In this document: positions 24,882 to 33,308 of the stretch, one piece after another
Numbering within the stretch: position 1 is the stretch's first letter
Layout of the letters: the number at the start of each line of letters is the position of its first letter
Notes under the pieces: generated by a model
Told to the model about the DNA's origin: nothing
Databases searched by the model: none
Seen by the model: only the letters and a program-made list of their open reading frames with translations
Program-made: the position numbers and the translations under genes
Source of the DNA: Streptomyces sp. adm13(2018)
GTDB taxonomy: Bacteria; Actinomycetota; Actinomycetes; Streptomycetales; Streptomycetaceae
Direction of reading: 5' to 3'
Length of the DNA stretch: 51,495 bases
Assembly (NCBI RefSeq): GCF_008042145.1
Contig: NZ_RDBH01000129.1
Location: 1,550,134-1,601,628, forward strand

Positions 24882-25784
24882 CTAGGGCGCCGGCGGGGCC
24901 AGGTCCATTCTGCCCTGCCCCGACTCGCCCGAGTCCGGCGGGCGCACCGAAACGATCTTCAACGGATAGACCGGGGGAGTCCCCCCGAACTCCGGACAGA
25001 CCGCCTGGTGGTCGCACCAGCCGCACAGCTTCGTCGGCCGCGGACGCCAGTCCCCGGTCTCCGTCGCCAGCCGGATCGCGTCCCACAGCGCGAGCAGCCG
25101 CCGCTCCACCCGCAGCAGGTCCGCCTCCACCGGGTCGTACGTCAGCACCTCCCCGCTGCCCAGGTACACCAGCTGCAACCGCCGCGGGATCACCCGCCGC
25201 AGCCGCCACACCACCAGCGCGTAGAACGTCATCTGGAACAGCGCGCCGTCCCGGTACTCCGGCCGCGGCGCCTTCCCCGTCTTGTAGTCCACGATCCGCA
25301 CGTCGCCCGACGGCGCCACGTCGATCCGGTCGATCACCCCGCGCAGCCGCAGCCCCGAATCCAGCTCCGTCTCCACGAACAGCTCCCGCTCGGCCGGCTC
25401 CAGCCGCGTCGGGTCCTCCAGCGTGAACCAGCGCTCGACGAGCCGCTCCGCCTCGCCCAGCCAGCCCGCCAGCCGCTCGCCCTCCGGATCCTCCGCGAAC
25501 AGGTCGCCCAGCTCCGGCTTCGACTCCAGCAGCCGGTCCCACTGACCCGGCACCATCGCCCGGGCCCGCGGCGCCGTCCGATCCGCCGCCGGGTCGTCGA
25601 AGAGCCGCTCGAGCACCGCGTGCACCAGCGTGCCCCGGGTCGCCGCCGGACTCGGCTTCTCCGGCAGCCGGTCGATCACCCGGAACCGGTACAGCAGCGG
25701 ACACTGCATGAAATCGCTCGCCCGCGACGGCGACAACGACATGGGCGCCCGCGCCTCCGCCGGCGCCTGCTCGCTCGTACTCAT
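24882..25784 (-). CDS. RecB-like PD-(D/E)XK nuclease with predicted iron-sulfur cluster
   Basis: The 300-residue single-domain nuclease has His55 (TLVHAVLE), Asp155 (GVIDRIDV), Asp166 and Lys168 (RIVDYKTGK): the complete PD-(D/E)XK site of RecB/Cas4-type exonucleases. Cys28 (FMQCPLLYRF) with Cys254, Cys257 and Cys263 (LCGWCDHQAVCPE) has the AddB/Cas4 spacing for a [4Fe-4S] clamp. It is the homologue of the RecB-family gene (Rv2119) that neighbours trmI in mycobacteria. The role is presumably DNA processing or repair. ATG 25784 lacks a ribosome-binding site; TAGGGT ends 7 nt upstream, so it is probably leaderless. It is divergent from the site-2 protease gene. Confidence 0.9.
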   Translation of the reverse strand: MSTSEQAPAEARAPMSLSPSRASDFMQCPLLYRFRVIDRLPEKPSPAATRGTLVHAVLERLFDDPAADRTAPRARAMVPGQWDRLLESKPELGDLFAEDPEGERLAGWLGEAERLVERWFTLEDPTRLEPAERELFVETELDSGLRLRGVIDRIDVAPSGDVRIVDYKTGKAPRPEYRDGALFQMTFYALVVWRLRRVIPRRLQLVYLGSGEVLTYDPVEADLLRVERRLLALWDAIRLATETGDWRPRPTKLCGWCDHQAVCPEFGGTPPVYPLKIVSVRPPDSGESGQGRMDLAPPAP

Positions 25785-25791
25785 GACGTAG

Positions 25792-25797
25792 ACCCTA
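25792..25797 (-). promoter_or_regulatory. Candidate -10 of the leaderless nuclease gene
   Basis: TAGGGT on the minus strand ends exactly 7 nt before ATG 25784. Confidence 0.45.
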
Positions 25798-25908
25798 CGA
25801 CCCGCCACCGACAGCGAGCGGAATACCATCGACCTGGGACCCGGTCGCACTGCATGATCGAACCGTGACGCACCGACGCCGGGTCACCCCCCGCGACGAG
25901 AGGAACCC

Positions 25909-27099
25909 GTGAACCACGACGAGCCCAAGCCGCAGCGGACCGAGGATCCCGGCGGCGGGATCCTCATGGGACGACCCTTCGGCGTGCCCGTCTACGTCGC
26001 CCCCAGCTGGTTCCTCGTCGCCGCCCTCATCACCTGGGTCTTCGGCGACCAGATCGAACGCGTGCTGCCCGAACTCGGCGCGGCCCGCTACCTCGTCTCC
26101 CTCTTCTTCGCCGTCGCCTTCTACGCCTCCGTACTCGTCCACGAACTGGCCCACACCATCGCCGCGCTCCGCTTCAAGCTCCCGGTGCGCCGCATCCAGC
26201 TCCAGTTCTTCGGCGGCGTCTCCGAGATCGAGAAGGAGACCGAGACCCCCGGCCGCGAGTTCGTCCTCGCCTTCGTCGGCCCCCTGCTCTCCCTCGTCCT
26301 CGCCGGCGTGTTCTACCTCTCCCTGTACGCCGTCGAGCCCGGCACCGTCCCCGGCGTCCTCCTCGCCGGCCTGATGATCTCCAACCTCATCGTCGCGATC
26401 TTCAACCTGCTCCCCGGCCTCCCGCTCGACGGCGGCCGGATGCTCCGCGCCGTCGTCTGGAAGATCACCGGCAAGCCCATGAGCGGCACCATCGCCGCCG
26501 CCTGGGTCGGCCGCGCCCTCGCCGTCCTCGTCCTCGTCGGACTGCCCCTGCTCACCCGTACCGGTCTCCTGGGCAACTCCACCGACGACATCAGCGGCCT
26601 CAACACCGTCACCGACGCCCTGCTCGCCGCGATCCTCGCCGCCATCATCTGGACCGGCGCCGGCAACAGCCTCCGCATGGCCAGGCTCCGCGAGCACCTC
26701 CCCGAGCTCCGCGCCCGCAGCCTCACCCGCCGCGCCATCCCCGTCGAACCCGCCACCCCGCTCTCCGAGGCCCTCCGCCGCGCCAACGCCGCCGGCGCCC
26801 GCGCCCTCGTCGCCGTCGACCCCGACGGCGAGCCCACCGGCATCGTCCGCGAGGCCGCCATCGCCGCCGTCCCCGAGCACCGCCGCCCCTGGGTCGCCGT
26901 CAGCACCCTCGTCCAGGACCTCACCGACGGCATGCGCGTCCCCGCCGAACTCACCGGCCAGCCCCTCCTCGACCACCTCCGCGCCAGCCCCGCCACCGAG
27001 TACCTCGTCGTCGAGGAGACCGGCGCCATCTACGGCGTCCTCTCCACCACCGACGTCGAACGGGCCTTCGTCCGGGCCATGGCACGACCCTCGTCGTAG
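25909..27099 (+). CDS. Site-2 protease family zinc metalloprotease with CBS domains
   Basis: The 396-residue M50 intramembrane protease has the zinc motif HELAH at 78-82 (SVLVHELAHTIAA) and the third ligand region NLLPGLPLDGGRML with Asp174, within about six membrane helices (residues 32-250). A C-terminal cytoplasmic region with CBS-type repeats follows (about 270-390: VEPATPLSEALRRANAAGARALVAVD and EYLVVEETGAIYGVLSTTDVERAF). This architecture (S2P-M50 with CBS) cleaves membrane-embedded substrates, often anti-sigma factors; CBS pairs may sense adenine nucleotides. The substrate is unknown. GTG 25909 follows GAGAGGA. The stop is 18 nt before trmI. Confidence 0.93.
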   Translation: MNHDEPKPQRTEDPGGGILMGRPFGVPVYVAPSWFLVAALITWVFGDQIERVLPELGAARYLVSLFFAVAFYASVLVHELAHTIAALRFKLPVRRIQLQFFGGVSEIEKETETPGREFVLAFVGPLLSLVLAGVFYLSLYAVEPGTVPGVLLAGLMISNLIVAIFNLLPGLPLDGGRMLRAVVWKITGKPMSGTIAAAWVGRALAVLVLVGLPLLTRTGLLGNSTDDISGLNTVTDALLAAILAAIIWTGAGNSLRMARLREHLPELRARSLTRRAIPVEPATPLSEALRRANAAGARALVAVDPDGEPTGIVREAAIAAVPEHRRPWVAVSTLVQDLTDGMRVPAELTGQPLLDHLRASPATEYLVVEETGAIYGVLSTTDVERAFVRAMARPSS

Positions 27100-27105
27100 T
27101 CCTTG

Positions 27106-27111
27106 TACTCT
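27106..27111 (+). promoter_or_regulatory. Candidate -10 of leaderless trmI
   Basis: TACTCT ends 6 nt before ATG 27118, with no ribosome-binding site between. It lies just after the protease stop codon. Confidence 0.4.
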
Positions 27112-27117
27112 GGTCAC

Positions 27118-28005
27118 ATGTCCGAACCGACCGGTGCCGCCCGCCGACGCGGGCCCTTCAAGGTCGGGGACCAGGTTCAGCTGACCGACCCCAAGGGCCG
27201 TCACTACACGTTCACGCTCGAAGAGGGAAAGAACTTCCACACCCACAAGGGTTCTTTCCCGCACGACGAACTGATCGGCGCCCCCGAGGGCAGCGTTGTC
27301 CGCACCACCGGAAACGTCGCCTACCTCGCGCTGCGCCCCCTGCTCCCCGACTACGTCCTGTCCATGCCCCGCGGCGCCGCCGTGGTCTACCCCAAGGACG
27401 CGGGGCAGATCCTGGCCTTCGCCGACATCTTCCCCGGCGCCCGCGTCGTGGAAGCGGGAGTGGGCTCGGGCTCGCTGAGCAGCTTCCTCCTGCGCGCCAT
27501 CGGGGACAGCGGCATGCTGCACTCCTACGAGCGCCGCGAGGACTTCGCCGAGATCGCGAAGGGCAACGTCGAGCGCTACTTCGGCGGACCCCACCCCGCG
27601 TGGCAGCTGACCGTCGGCGACCTCCAGGACAACCTCTCCGACACCGACGTCGACCGCGTCATCCTGGACATGCTCGCCCCCTGGGAGTGCCTGGAGGCCG
27701 TCTCCAAGGCCCTCGTCCCCGGCGGCATCCTCTGCTGCTACGTGGCGACCACCACCCAGCTCGCCCGCACCGTGGAGTCCATCCGCGAGTTCGGCTGCTA
27801 CGCCGAGCCGCAGCCCTGGGAGTCCATGATCCGCAACTGGCACGTCGAGGGCCTCGCCGTCCGCCCCGACCACCGCATGATCGGACACACCGGCTTCCTC
27901 GTCACCGCCCGCCGCCTCGCGGACGGCGTCGAGCCCCCGATGCGCCGCCGCCGCCCCGCCAAGGGCGCCTACGGCGAGGACTACGAAGGCCCCAACAAGG
28001 GCTGA
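27118..28005 (+). CDS. trmI: tRNA (adenine58-N1)-methyltransferase TrmI
   Basis: The 295-residue class-I SAM methyltransferase forms m1A58 in the T-loop of tRNA. An N-terminal beta domain (MSEPTGAARRRGPFKVGDQV) leads into SAM motif I VVEAGVGSGSLSSFLLRAIG (about 110-130). Then come HSYERREDFAEIAKGN, the aspartate of VDRVILDMLAPWECLE, and a C-terminal basic tail. It is the orthologue of Rv2118c, which likewise lies beside the RecB-like gene and the proteasome ATPase gene in mycobacteria. ATG 27118 is chosen over an ATG 15 nt upstream because the -10-like TACTCT precedes it and homologues start there. Confidence 0.95.
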   Translation: MSEPTGAARRRGPFKVGDQVQLTDPKGRHYTFTLEEGKNFHTHKGSFPHDELIGAPEGSVVRTTGNVAYLALRPLLPDYVLSMPRGAAVVYPKDAGQILAFADIFPGARVVEAGVGSGSLSSFLLRAIGDSGMLHSYERREDFAEIAKGNVERYFGGPHPAWQLTVGDLQDNLSDTDVDRVILDMLAPWECLEAVSKALVPGGILCCYVATTTQLARTVESIREFGCYAEPQPWESMIRNWHVEGLAVRPDHRMIGHTGFLVTARRLADGVEPPMRRRRPAKGAYGEDYEGPNKG

Positions 28006-28023
28006 CGTCCCGACACCCACGGC

Positions 28024-28071
28024 ACGCCGCCGCCGAGTTCCCCGCCCGCCGGGAGAACTCGGCGGCGGCGT
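28024..28071. terminator. trmI terminator
   Basis: A perfect 17-bp stem ACGCCGCCGCCGAGTTC/GAACTCGGCGGCGGCGT starts 18 nt after the trmI stop. Confidence 0.9.
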
Positions 28072-28325
28072 CCTCATGTTCGACGGCCCCCGGCAGCCGG
28101 GCGGGCCGACCCCGACGGTTCCGTCCCCCTGTGACGTGTGGCACGATGCCGGAAACCCTCCGCACCACCCCTCAGGAGACGTCTCGCGTGCAGCCCTCCG
28201 CCGCTCCGGACCTCGCGGACCTCGCACACACCCACGCCCGGCCGGGCCACTGGCTGGCCACCGCCACCGCGACCGCCGCGGTCGTCGCCCTCGCGGGCCT
28301 GTTCCAGCCCGGCCCCGCCACCGCC

Positions 28326-28426
28326 ACCGCGCCCCAGGCCGCCGATCTTCTCGTAGTCGACGTCCGGGACCTCTTCCAGAACGAGCTCTTCGACCTCGCT
28401 CTTGGGGACCGCGCCCCAGGCCGCCG
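28326..28426 (+). repeat. 19-bp direct repeats flanking the arc-derived insertion
   Basis: ACCGCGCCCCAGGCCGCCG occurs at 28326-28344 and again at 28408-28426, an offset of 82 bp. The copies bracket the inverted arc segment and overlap its ends. Confidence 0.95.
28333..28410 (-). repeat. 78-bp inverted copy of arc 30017-30094
   Basis: Read on the minus strand, this stretch is identical base for base to arc 30017-30094. It encodes [14 protein letters not shown] followed by [12 protein letters not shown]. It is the donor-derived part of the insertion that disrupts the secreted-protein gene. Confidence 0.95.
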
Positions 28427-28819
28427 GCGTCACGTACCCGCTGGACTGCGGGGGAGCGCCCCACAAGGTCGCCGCCCGCGCCTCCGGGGACCTCGACGGG
28501 GACGGGAAGCCGGAGACCGTTGCGGTCGTGCACTGCGAAGCGGGCTCCGGCACACCCCCGAGCGGCGTCTACGTCCTCACCCGGGGCCGGCAGCCCGGCG
28601 CACCCGCGCGCGTGGTCGCCACCCTCGTGGCACCCGAGGACCTGAAGACCGTCACCGGGTTCTCCGTACGCGACGGAGCGGTGCGGGCCACCCTGCTCGG
28701 CTACTCGTCCCCCGACGTCCCCAGCTGCTGCCCCGACGAGAAGGAGCAGGTCAGCTGGTACTGGAAGGGCGGCTCCTTCGTCCGCACCGGTCAGGCCGAG
28801 GCGCGCAGCGCCTGACCCG

Positions 28820-29131
28820 TCACTCGGCGTCGGGGCCGTACACCTCGACCCGGTCCGCGACCCGGCGCACATGGATGCAGTCGCCCGGGCACTCCTTCGC
28901 GGAGTCCACCACGTCCTGGAGCAGCGTCAGCGGGACCGGCGTCGTCGCGCCGACCTCCTGGAGCAGCTCGTCGTCCTCGCTCTTCACATAAGCGAGCCCG
29001 TCGATGTCCAGCTCGAAGACCTCGGGAGCGTACTGCGCGCAGATACCGTCCCCGGTGCACAGGTCCTGGTCGATCCAGACCTCCAGCGCCTCCTCGGCAC
29101 CCGTGGACGGAGCCTCGTGCTGCACGGTCAT
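28820..29131 (-). CDS. Ferredoxin, 3Fe-4S type
   Basis: The 103-residue small ferredoxin shows DLCTGDGICAQYAPEVFEL and AKECPGDCIHVRR: Cys-x5-Cys and a later Cys-Pro, the pattern of single-cluster [3Fe-4S] ferredoxins that serve P450s and similar oxygenases. An additional Cys three residues after the last ligand (CPGDC) leaves a 4Fe variant possible. A 15-residue acidic N-terminal extension precedes the domain. ATG 29131 is preceded by GGGAG at short spacing; a longer in-frame form to 29272 is not supported. It is divergent from arc, sharing a 250-bp promoter region with a 20-bp palindrome. Confidence 0.9.
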   Translation of the reverse strand: MTVQHEAPSTGAEEALEVWIDQDLCTGDGICAQYAPEVFELDIDGLAYVKSEDDELLQEVGATTPVPLTLLQDVVDSAKECPGDCIHVRRVADRVEVYGPDAE

Positions 29132-29246
29132 ATCTCCCGCCGTTTCTGCTTCTGCTGCTTCTCGCGGACAAGTCGGGCCGCCTCCGAAGGGTGTTGGCCC
29201 CATACGACGATACAACCGCCCGCTTTCAACCAGCGCAGGGTGGGTA

Positions 29247-29266
29247 TTCCCCTGTCGACAGGGGAA
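29247..29266. promoter_or_regulatory. 20-bp perfect palindrome between ferredoxin and arc
   Basis: TTCCCCTGTCGACAGGGGAA is self-complementary over all 20 bases with no loop. It lies 115 bp from the ferredoxin start and 115 bp from the arc start. It suits a dimeric regulator acting on both divergent promoters. No second copy was noticed in the window. Confidence 0.6.
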
Positions 29267-29315
29267 GCGCAAGGGTGAAGATCGGACACACCTCGGAGTC
29301 TTTTTGATCTAGGGG

Positions 29316-29343
29316 TTTCAATCACCACCCACGCAGGTAGGGT
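29316..29343 (+). promoter_or_regulatory. Candidate arc promoter
   Basis: TTTCAA (29316-29321), a 16-bp spacer and TAGGGT (29338-29343) lie about 40 nt before GTG 29382. The same layout appears before pafA. Confidence 0.45.
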
Positions 29344-29381
29344 CAGGAAGCGTCCAGCTCCCCTTGGAGGAGGTGAGGACC

Positions 29382-31148
29382 GTGGCAGCCCACGACGACG
29401 ACATCAACCGCGGCATCCGGCCGGGGCGAGGGTCTGAGGACCCCGCCGGTCAGGTTGCCTATCTCGAGCAGGAAATCGCCGTCCTGCGCCGCAAGCTCGC
29501 CGACTCTCCGCGACACACGAGGATTCTCGAAGAGCGGATTGTTGAGCTGCAGACCAGCCTGGCCGGTGTGTCCGCGCAGAACGAAAGACTGGCGAACACG
29601 CTCCGTGAGGCCCGCGACCAGATCGTGGCCCTCAAGGAGGAGGTCGACCGGCTCGCACAGCCGCCGGCCGGCTTCGGTGTCTTCCTGCAGGCGAACGAGG
29701 ACGGCACGTGCGACATCTTCACCGGGGGCCGCAAGCTCCGGGTGAACGTCAGCCCGAGCATCGAGCTCGAAGAGCTCAAGCGCGGCCAGGAAGTCATGCT
29801 CAACGAAGCGCTCAACGTGGTCGAGGCCATGGAGTTCGAGCGCGCCGGGGACATCGTCACCCTCAAGGAGATCCTCGAGGACGGCGAGCGGGCCCTGGTG
29901 GTCGGGCACACCGACGAGGAGCGGGTGGTGAGGCTCGCCGAGCCTCTGCTGGACGTCACCATCCGCCCCGGCGACGCCCTGCTGCTCGACTCCCGCTCCG
30001 GCTACGTGTACGAGGTGGTCCCCAAGAGCGAGGTCGAAGAGCTCGTTCTGGAAGAGGTCCCGGACGTCGACTACGAGAAGATCGGCGGCCTGGGCAACCA
30101 GATCGAGCTGATCAGGGACGCGGTCGAGCTTCCGTACCTCCACCCGGACCTCTTCAAGGAGCACGAACTCCGCCCGCCCAAGGGAATCCTGCTCTACGGC
30201 CCGCCCGGCTGCGGCAAGACGCTGATCGCGAAGGCCGTGGCCAACTCCCTGGCCAAGAAGGTCGCCGAGGTGACCGGCCAGCCCGCGGGGAAGTCCTACT
30301 TCCTCAACATCAAGGGCCCCGAGCTCCTCAACAAGTACGTCGGCGAGACCGAGCGGCACATCCGCCTCGTCTTCCAGCGTGCCCGGGAGAAGGCGAGCGA
30401 GGGCACCCCCGTCATCGTCTTCTTCGACGAGATGGAATCCCTCTTCCGCACCCGCGGATCCGGTGTCAGCTCGGACGTGGAGAACACCATCGTCCCCCAG
30501 CTGCTCGCCGAGATCGACGGTGTGGAGGGCCTGGAGAACGTCATCGTCATCGGCGCCTCCAACCGCGAGGACATGATCGACCCCGCGATCCTGCGGCCCG
30601 GCCGGCTCGACGTCAAGATCAAGATCGAGCGTCCGGACGCCGAGGCGGCGAAGGACATCTTCGCGAAGTACCTCACCGCCACCCTGCCGCTGCACACGGA
30701 CGACATCTCCGAGCACAGCGGATCCAAGGCGGCGGCCGCCCACGGAATGATCCAGTCCGTCGTCGAGCAGATGTACGCCGAATCCGAGGAGAACCGCTTC
30801 CTCGAAGTGACGTACGCCAACGGCGACAAGGAAGTCCTCTACTTCAAGGACTTCAACTCCGGAGCGATGATCCAGAACATCGTGGACCGGGCCAAGAAGA
30901 TGGCCATCAAGGCCTTCCTCGACCACAACCAGAAGGGCATCCGGGTCTCCCACCTCCTCCAGGCGTGCGTGGACGAGTTCAAGGAGAACGAGGACCTGCC
31001 CAACACCACCAACCCCGACGACTGGGCCCGGATCTCCGGAAAGAAGGGCGAGCGGATCGTGTTCATCCGCACCCTCGTCACCGGAAAGCAGGGCGCGGAC
31101 ACCGGACGCTCCATCGACACGGTGGCCAATACCGGTCAGTACCTCTAG
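29382..31148 (+). CDS. arc: Proteasome-associated AAA ATPase Arc/Mpa
   Basis: The 588-residue hexameric unfoldase captures pupylated proteins and feeds them into the PrcBA core. Order: N-terminal coiled coil (about 24-95) that binds Pup; two OB-fold segments (about 96-212); linker (213-238); AAA domain with Walker A GPPGCGKT at 273-280, Walker B VIVFFDE at 344-350 and the [18 protein letters not shown] block. The C-terminus is GQYL, the penultimate-Tyr tail that docks in the 20S pockets. GTG 29382 is preceded by GGAGGAGGT. It begins the arc-dop-pup-prcBA cluster. The linker-coding part (30017-30094) is duplicated in inverted form upstream. Confidence 0.98.
   Translation: MAAHDDDINRGIRPGRGSEDPAGQVAYLEQEIAVLRRKLADSPRHTRILEERIVELQTSLAGVSAQNERLANTLREARDQIVALKEEVDRLAQPPAGFGVFLQANEDGTCDIFTGGRKLRVNVSPSIELEELKRGQEVMLNEALNVVEAMEFERAGDIVTLKEILEDGERALVVGHTDEERVVRLAEPLLDVTIRPGDALLLDSRSGYVYEVVPKSEVEELVLEEVPDVDYEKIGGLGNQIELIRDAVELPYLHPDLFKEHELRPPKGILLYGPPGCGKTLIAKAVANSLAKKVAEVTGQPAGKSYFLNIKGPELLNKYVGETERHIRLVFQRAREKASEGTPVIVFFDEMESLFRTRGSGVSSDVENTIVPQLLAEIDGVEGLENVIVIGASNREDMIDPAILRPGRLDVKIKIERPDAEAAKDIFAKYLTATLPLHTDDISEHSGSKAAAAHGMIQSVVEQMYAESEENRFLEVTYANGDKEVLYFKDFNSGAMIQNIVDRAKKMAIKAFLDHNQKGIRVSHLLQACVDEFKENEDLPNTTNPDDWARISGKKGERIVFIRTLVTGKQGADTGRSIDTVANTGQYL
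30017..30094 (+). repeat. Donor segment of the 78-bp inverted duplication
   Basis: This in-frame part of arc (residues 213-238) is the reverse complement of 28333-28410, identical over 78 bases. Being inside an intact conserved gene, it is the original copy. Confidence 0.95.
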
Positions 31149-31157
31149 AAACGCCCC

Positions 31158-31194
31158 CGGCTGCGGATGTCCGGAAACCGGGCATCCGCAGCCG
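31158..31194. terminator. Hairpin between arc and dop
   Basis: A perfect 12-bp stem CGGCTGCGGATG/CATCCGCAGCCG lies 10 nt after the arc stop. The loop contains CCGG-AAA-CCGG, so the stem can extend. It is a terminator or partial attenuator. Confidence 0.8.
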
Positions 31195-31270
31195 TCGCAT
31201 TCCATCCAGCATTTCCCCCGGCACCGCAGGGAAATACGCAATCGATCTCCCCACCAGCGCGGAGCCGCTC

Positions 31271-31276
31271 TAGGCT
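31271..31276 (+). promoter_or_regulatory. Candidate -10 for dop
   Basis: TAGGCT lies about 54 nt before ATG 31330, after the arc terminator. The -35 is unclear. Confidence 0.35.
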
Positions 31277-31329
31277 CTTCGGTAACGCCGAGTCGCGCAC
31301 TGTGAGCGACGCCGGGCAAGGAGGGCCGC

Positions 31330-32841
31330 ATGACCGTACGGCGAGTAATGGGCATCGAGACGGAGTACGGGATCTCCGTCCCGGGACACCCGAACGCCAA
31401 TGCCATGCTCACCTCGTCCCAGATCGTCAACGCCTACGCGGCGGCGATGCACCGGGCGCGCCGCGCCCGCTGGGACTTCGAGGAGGAGAACCCGCTGCGG
31501 GACGCCCGCGGCTTCGACCTCGCCCGCGAGGTCGCCGACTCCAGCCAGCTCACCGACGAGGACATCGGCCTCGCCAACGTGATCCTCACCAACGGGGCCC
31601 GCCTCTACGTGGACCACGCCCACCCCGAGTACAGCTCGCCCGAGATCACCAATCCGCGCGACGCCGTCCTCTGGGACAAGGCCGGCGAGCGGATCATGGC
31701 GGAGGCGGCCGTGCGCGCCGCCCAGCTCCCCGGGGCCCAGCCGATCCACCTCTACAAGAACAACACCGACAACAAGGGCGCCTCCTACGGCACGCACGAG
31801 AACTACCTGATGAAGCGGGAGACCCCCTTCTCGGACATTGTGCGCCACCTGACTCCCTTCTTCGTCTCACGCCAGGTCGTGACCGGCGCGGGACGGGTCG
31901 GCATCGGCCAGGACGGCCGGGAGCACGGCTTCCAGATCAGCCAGCGCGCCGACTACTTCGAGGTCGAGGTCGGCCTGGAGACCACCCTCAAGCGGCCCAT
32001 CATCAACACCCGCGACGAACCGCACGCGGACGCGGAGCGGTACCGCCGGCTGCACGTGATCATCGGCGACGCCAACCTCTCCGAGATCTCCACCTACCTC
32101 AAGCTCGGCACCACGGCCCTGGTCCTCTCGATGATCGAGGACGGTTTCATCACCGTGGACCTCGCCCTCGACCAGCCCGTACGGACCCTCCACCAGGTCT
32201 CGCACGACCCGACCCTCCAGTACCTGGTCTCGCTCCGCAGCGGCCGGACCCTGACCGCGGTCCAGCTCCAGATGGAGTACTTCGAGCTGGCCAGGAAGTA
32301 CGTGGAGGAGCGGTACGGCGCGGACGCCGACGAGCAGACCAAGGACGTCCTGGTCCGCTGGGAGGACACGCTCAACCGGCTCGAGAACAACCCCATGAGC
32401 CTGGCCGGCGAGCTCGACTGGATCGCCAAGCGGGAGCTCATGGAGGGCTACCGGCGGCGGGACGACCTGGACTGGGACGCCGCCCGGCTGCACCTCGTGG
32501 ACCTCCAGTACGCGGACGTACGCCCCGAGAAGGGCCTCTACAACCGTCTGGTGGCCCGCGGACGCATGAAGCGGCTCCTGGACGAGACCGAGGTGACGCG
32601 CGCGCAGACGGCGCCCCCGGAGGACACCAGGGCCTACTTCCGGGGCCGCTGTCTGGAGCAGTACGCCGACGACGTCGCCGCGGCCTCCTGGGACTCGGTG
32701 ATCTTCGACCTGCCCGGCCGCGACTCGCTCCAGCGCGTCCCGACCATGGAGCCGCTGCGGGGCACCAAGGCCCATGTGCAGTCGCTCCTGGACCGGTGCA
32801 GGACCGCCGAGGAACTGGTGCGAGTGCTGTCCGGCGGCTGA
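31330..32841 (+). CDS. dop: Depupylase/deamidase of Pup (Dop)
   Basis: The 503-residue glutamine-synthetase-like enzyme removes Pup from lysines, and in species with Pup-Gln also deamidates it. The ATP/Mg site begins at MGIETEYG (7-14). The Dop-specific insertion (about 38-80, [20 protein letters not shown]) separates it from PafA. The catalytic Asp95 ([16 protein letters not shown]) and [37 protein letters not shown] are conserved. ATG 31330 follows AAGGAGG. Since this Pup already ends in Glu, depupylation is the expected main role. Confidence 0.97.
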   Translation: MTVRRVMGIETEYGISVPGHPNANAMLTSSQIVNAYAAAMHRARRARWDFEEENPLRDARGFDLAREVADSSQLTDEDIGLANVILTNGARLYVDHAHPEYSSPEITNPRDAVLWDKAGERIMAEAAVRAAQLPGAQPIHLYKNNTDNKGASYGTHENYLMKRETPFSDIVRHLTPFFVSRQVVTGAGRVGIGQDGREHGFQISQRADYFEVEVGLETTLKRPIINTRDEPHADAERYRRLHVIIGDANLSEISTYLKLGTTALVLSMIEDGFITVDLALDQPVRTLHQVSHDPTLQYLVSLRSGRTLTAVQLQMEYFELARKYVEERYGADADEQTKDVLVRWEDTLNRLENNPMSLAGELDWIAKRELMEGYRRRDDLDWDAARLHLVDLQYADVRPEKGLYNRLVARGRMKRLLDETEVTRAQTAPPEDTRAYFRGRCLEQYADDVAAASWDSVIFDLPGRDSLQRVPTMEPLRGTKAHVQSLLDRCRTAEELVRVLSGG

Positions 32842-32941
32842 TCGGAGGCCCTCCGGGGGCCTGAAATGCCCCGTACTGGGAATCATGGAAACAGTGCCCG
32901 GGCGTTGTCGAAACTGCGGGGCCGAAACAGGACCCGCCCTA

Positions 32942-32947
32942 TAGGGT
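32942..32947 (+). promoter_or_regulatory. Candidate -10 for pup
   Basis: TAGGGT (in TATAGGGT) lies 52 nt before ATG 33000. A short AGGCCC/GGGCCT hairpin at 32846-32862 separates it from dop. Confidence 0.4.
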
Positions 32948-32999
32948 CTGATCTTGTACGGACTCAACCGAGCGGGCCGATTCGAGCGGGGTGAGGGAT

Positions 33000-33212
33000 A
33001 TGGCGACCAAGGACAGCGGCGGCGGACAGCAGAAGGCGACGCGTTCCACGGAGGAGGTCGAGGAGACCACCACGGAGGCGAGCTCCGACCTCCAGGAGCG
33101 TCAGGAGAAGCTGAGCGAGGACGTGGACTCCGTCCTGGACGAGATCGACGACGTCCTGGAGGAGAACGCCGAGGACTTCGTCCGGTCGTTCGTGCAGAAG
33201 GGCGGCGAGTAG
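33000..33212 (+). CDS. pup: Prokaryotic ubiquitin-like protein Pup
   Basis: The 70-residue, intrinsically disordered tag starts [20 protein letters not shown]. Its central helix-forming segment (about 33-58) binds the Arc coiled coil. The C-terminus is [11 protein letters not shown]. The last residue is Glu, not Gln, so Pup is ready for PafA ligation without deamidation. ATG 33000 is preferred over GTG 32991 by family length; GGTGAGG precedes it. It lies between dop and prcBA, with a strong hairpin on the downstream side. Confidence 0.97.
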   Translation: MATKDSGGGQQKATRSTEEVEETTTEASSDLQERQEKLSEDVDSVLDEIDDVLEENAEDFVRSFVQKGGE

Positions 33213-33235
33213 CCGCACAGCGCGTCTGTCGTCCC

Positions 33236-33275
33236 CGTCCCCGGAGCCCCGGCGAAAGCCGCGGGCCCGGGGACG
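33236..33275. terminator. Intercistronic hairpin with GAAA tetraloop between pup and prcB
   Basis: CGTCCCCGG (33236-33244) pairs with CCGGGGACG (33267-33275). GCCC/GGGC and CGGC-GAAA-GCCG continue the stem with one bulge. It could terminate or stabilise the abundant pup message before prcBA. Confidence 0.75.
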
Positions 33276-33289
33276 GATGACAAGCGGTG

Positions 33290-33308
33290 GCACGGGTAAG
33301 GTCCGTGC
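33290..33308 (+). promoter_or_regulatory. Candidate prcBA -10 inside an inverted repeat
   Basis: TAAGGT (33297-33302) is framed by GCACGG (33290-33295) and CCGTGC (33303-33308), about 70 nt before GTG 33373. A regulator bound here would cover the -10. Confidence 0.35.

Larger units (their letters stand above)
28188..28815 (+). pseudogene. Secreted protein gene split by an 82-bp insertion that copies part of arc
   Basis: GTG 28188 has CAGGAGA upstream and opens a frame encoding [12 protein letters not shown], a hydrophobic segment ([19 protein letters not shown]) and TATAPQAA. At about 28345 the frame enters sequence identical to the antisense of arc and then runs out of register. The rest of the protein ([14 protein letters not shown]..., ending TGQAEARSA at 28815) continues in another frame. 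Removing 82 bp rejoins the halves as [18 protein letters not shown] and gives exactly 182 codons with stop. The restored product is a 181-residue secreted or anchored protein with a [11 protein letters not shown] calcium-type motif; its function is unknown. As written, the gene is non-functional. It ends 4 nt before the convergent ferredoxin gene. Confidence 0.85.

Noticed and set aside
28402-28815. Independent gene starting at TTG 28402 ([13 protein letters not shown])
   Set aside because: The start lies inside the arc-derived insertion and has no ribosome-binding site. The sequence is better explained as the 3-prime half of the disrupted secreted-protein gene.
25795-28872. Very long open frames on the strand opposite to known genes (also 45603-49745 minus, 15859-19722 minus, 10301-13852 plus)
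   Set aside because: They are shadows caused by high GC in the third codon position. Their translations are compositionally biased and cross gene boundaries and terminators.
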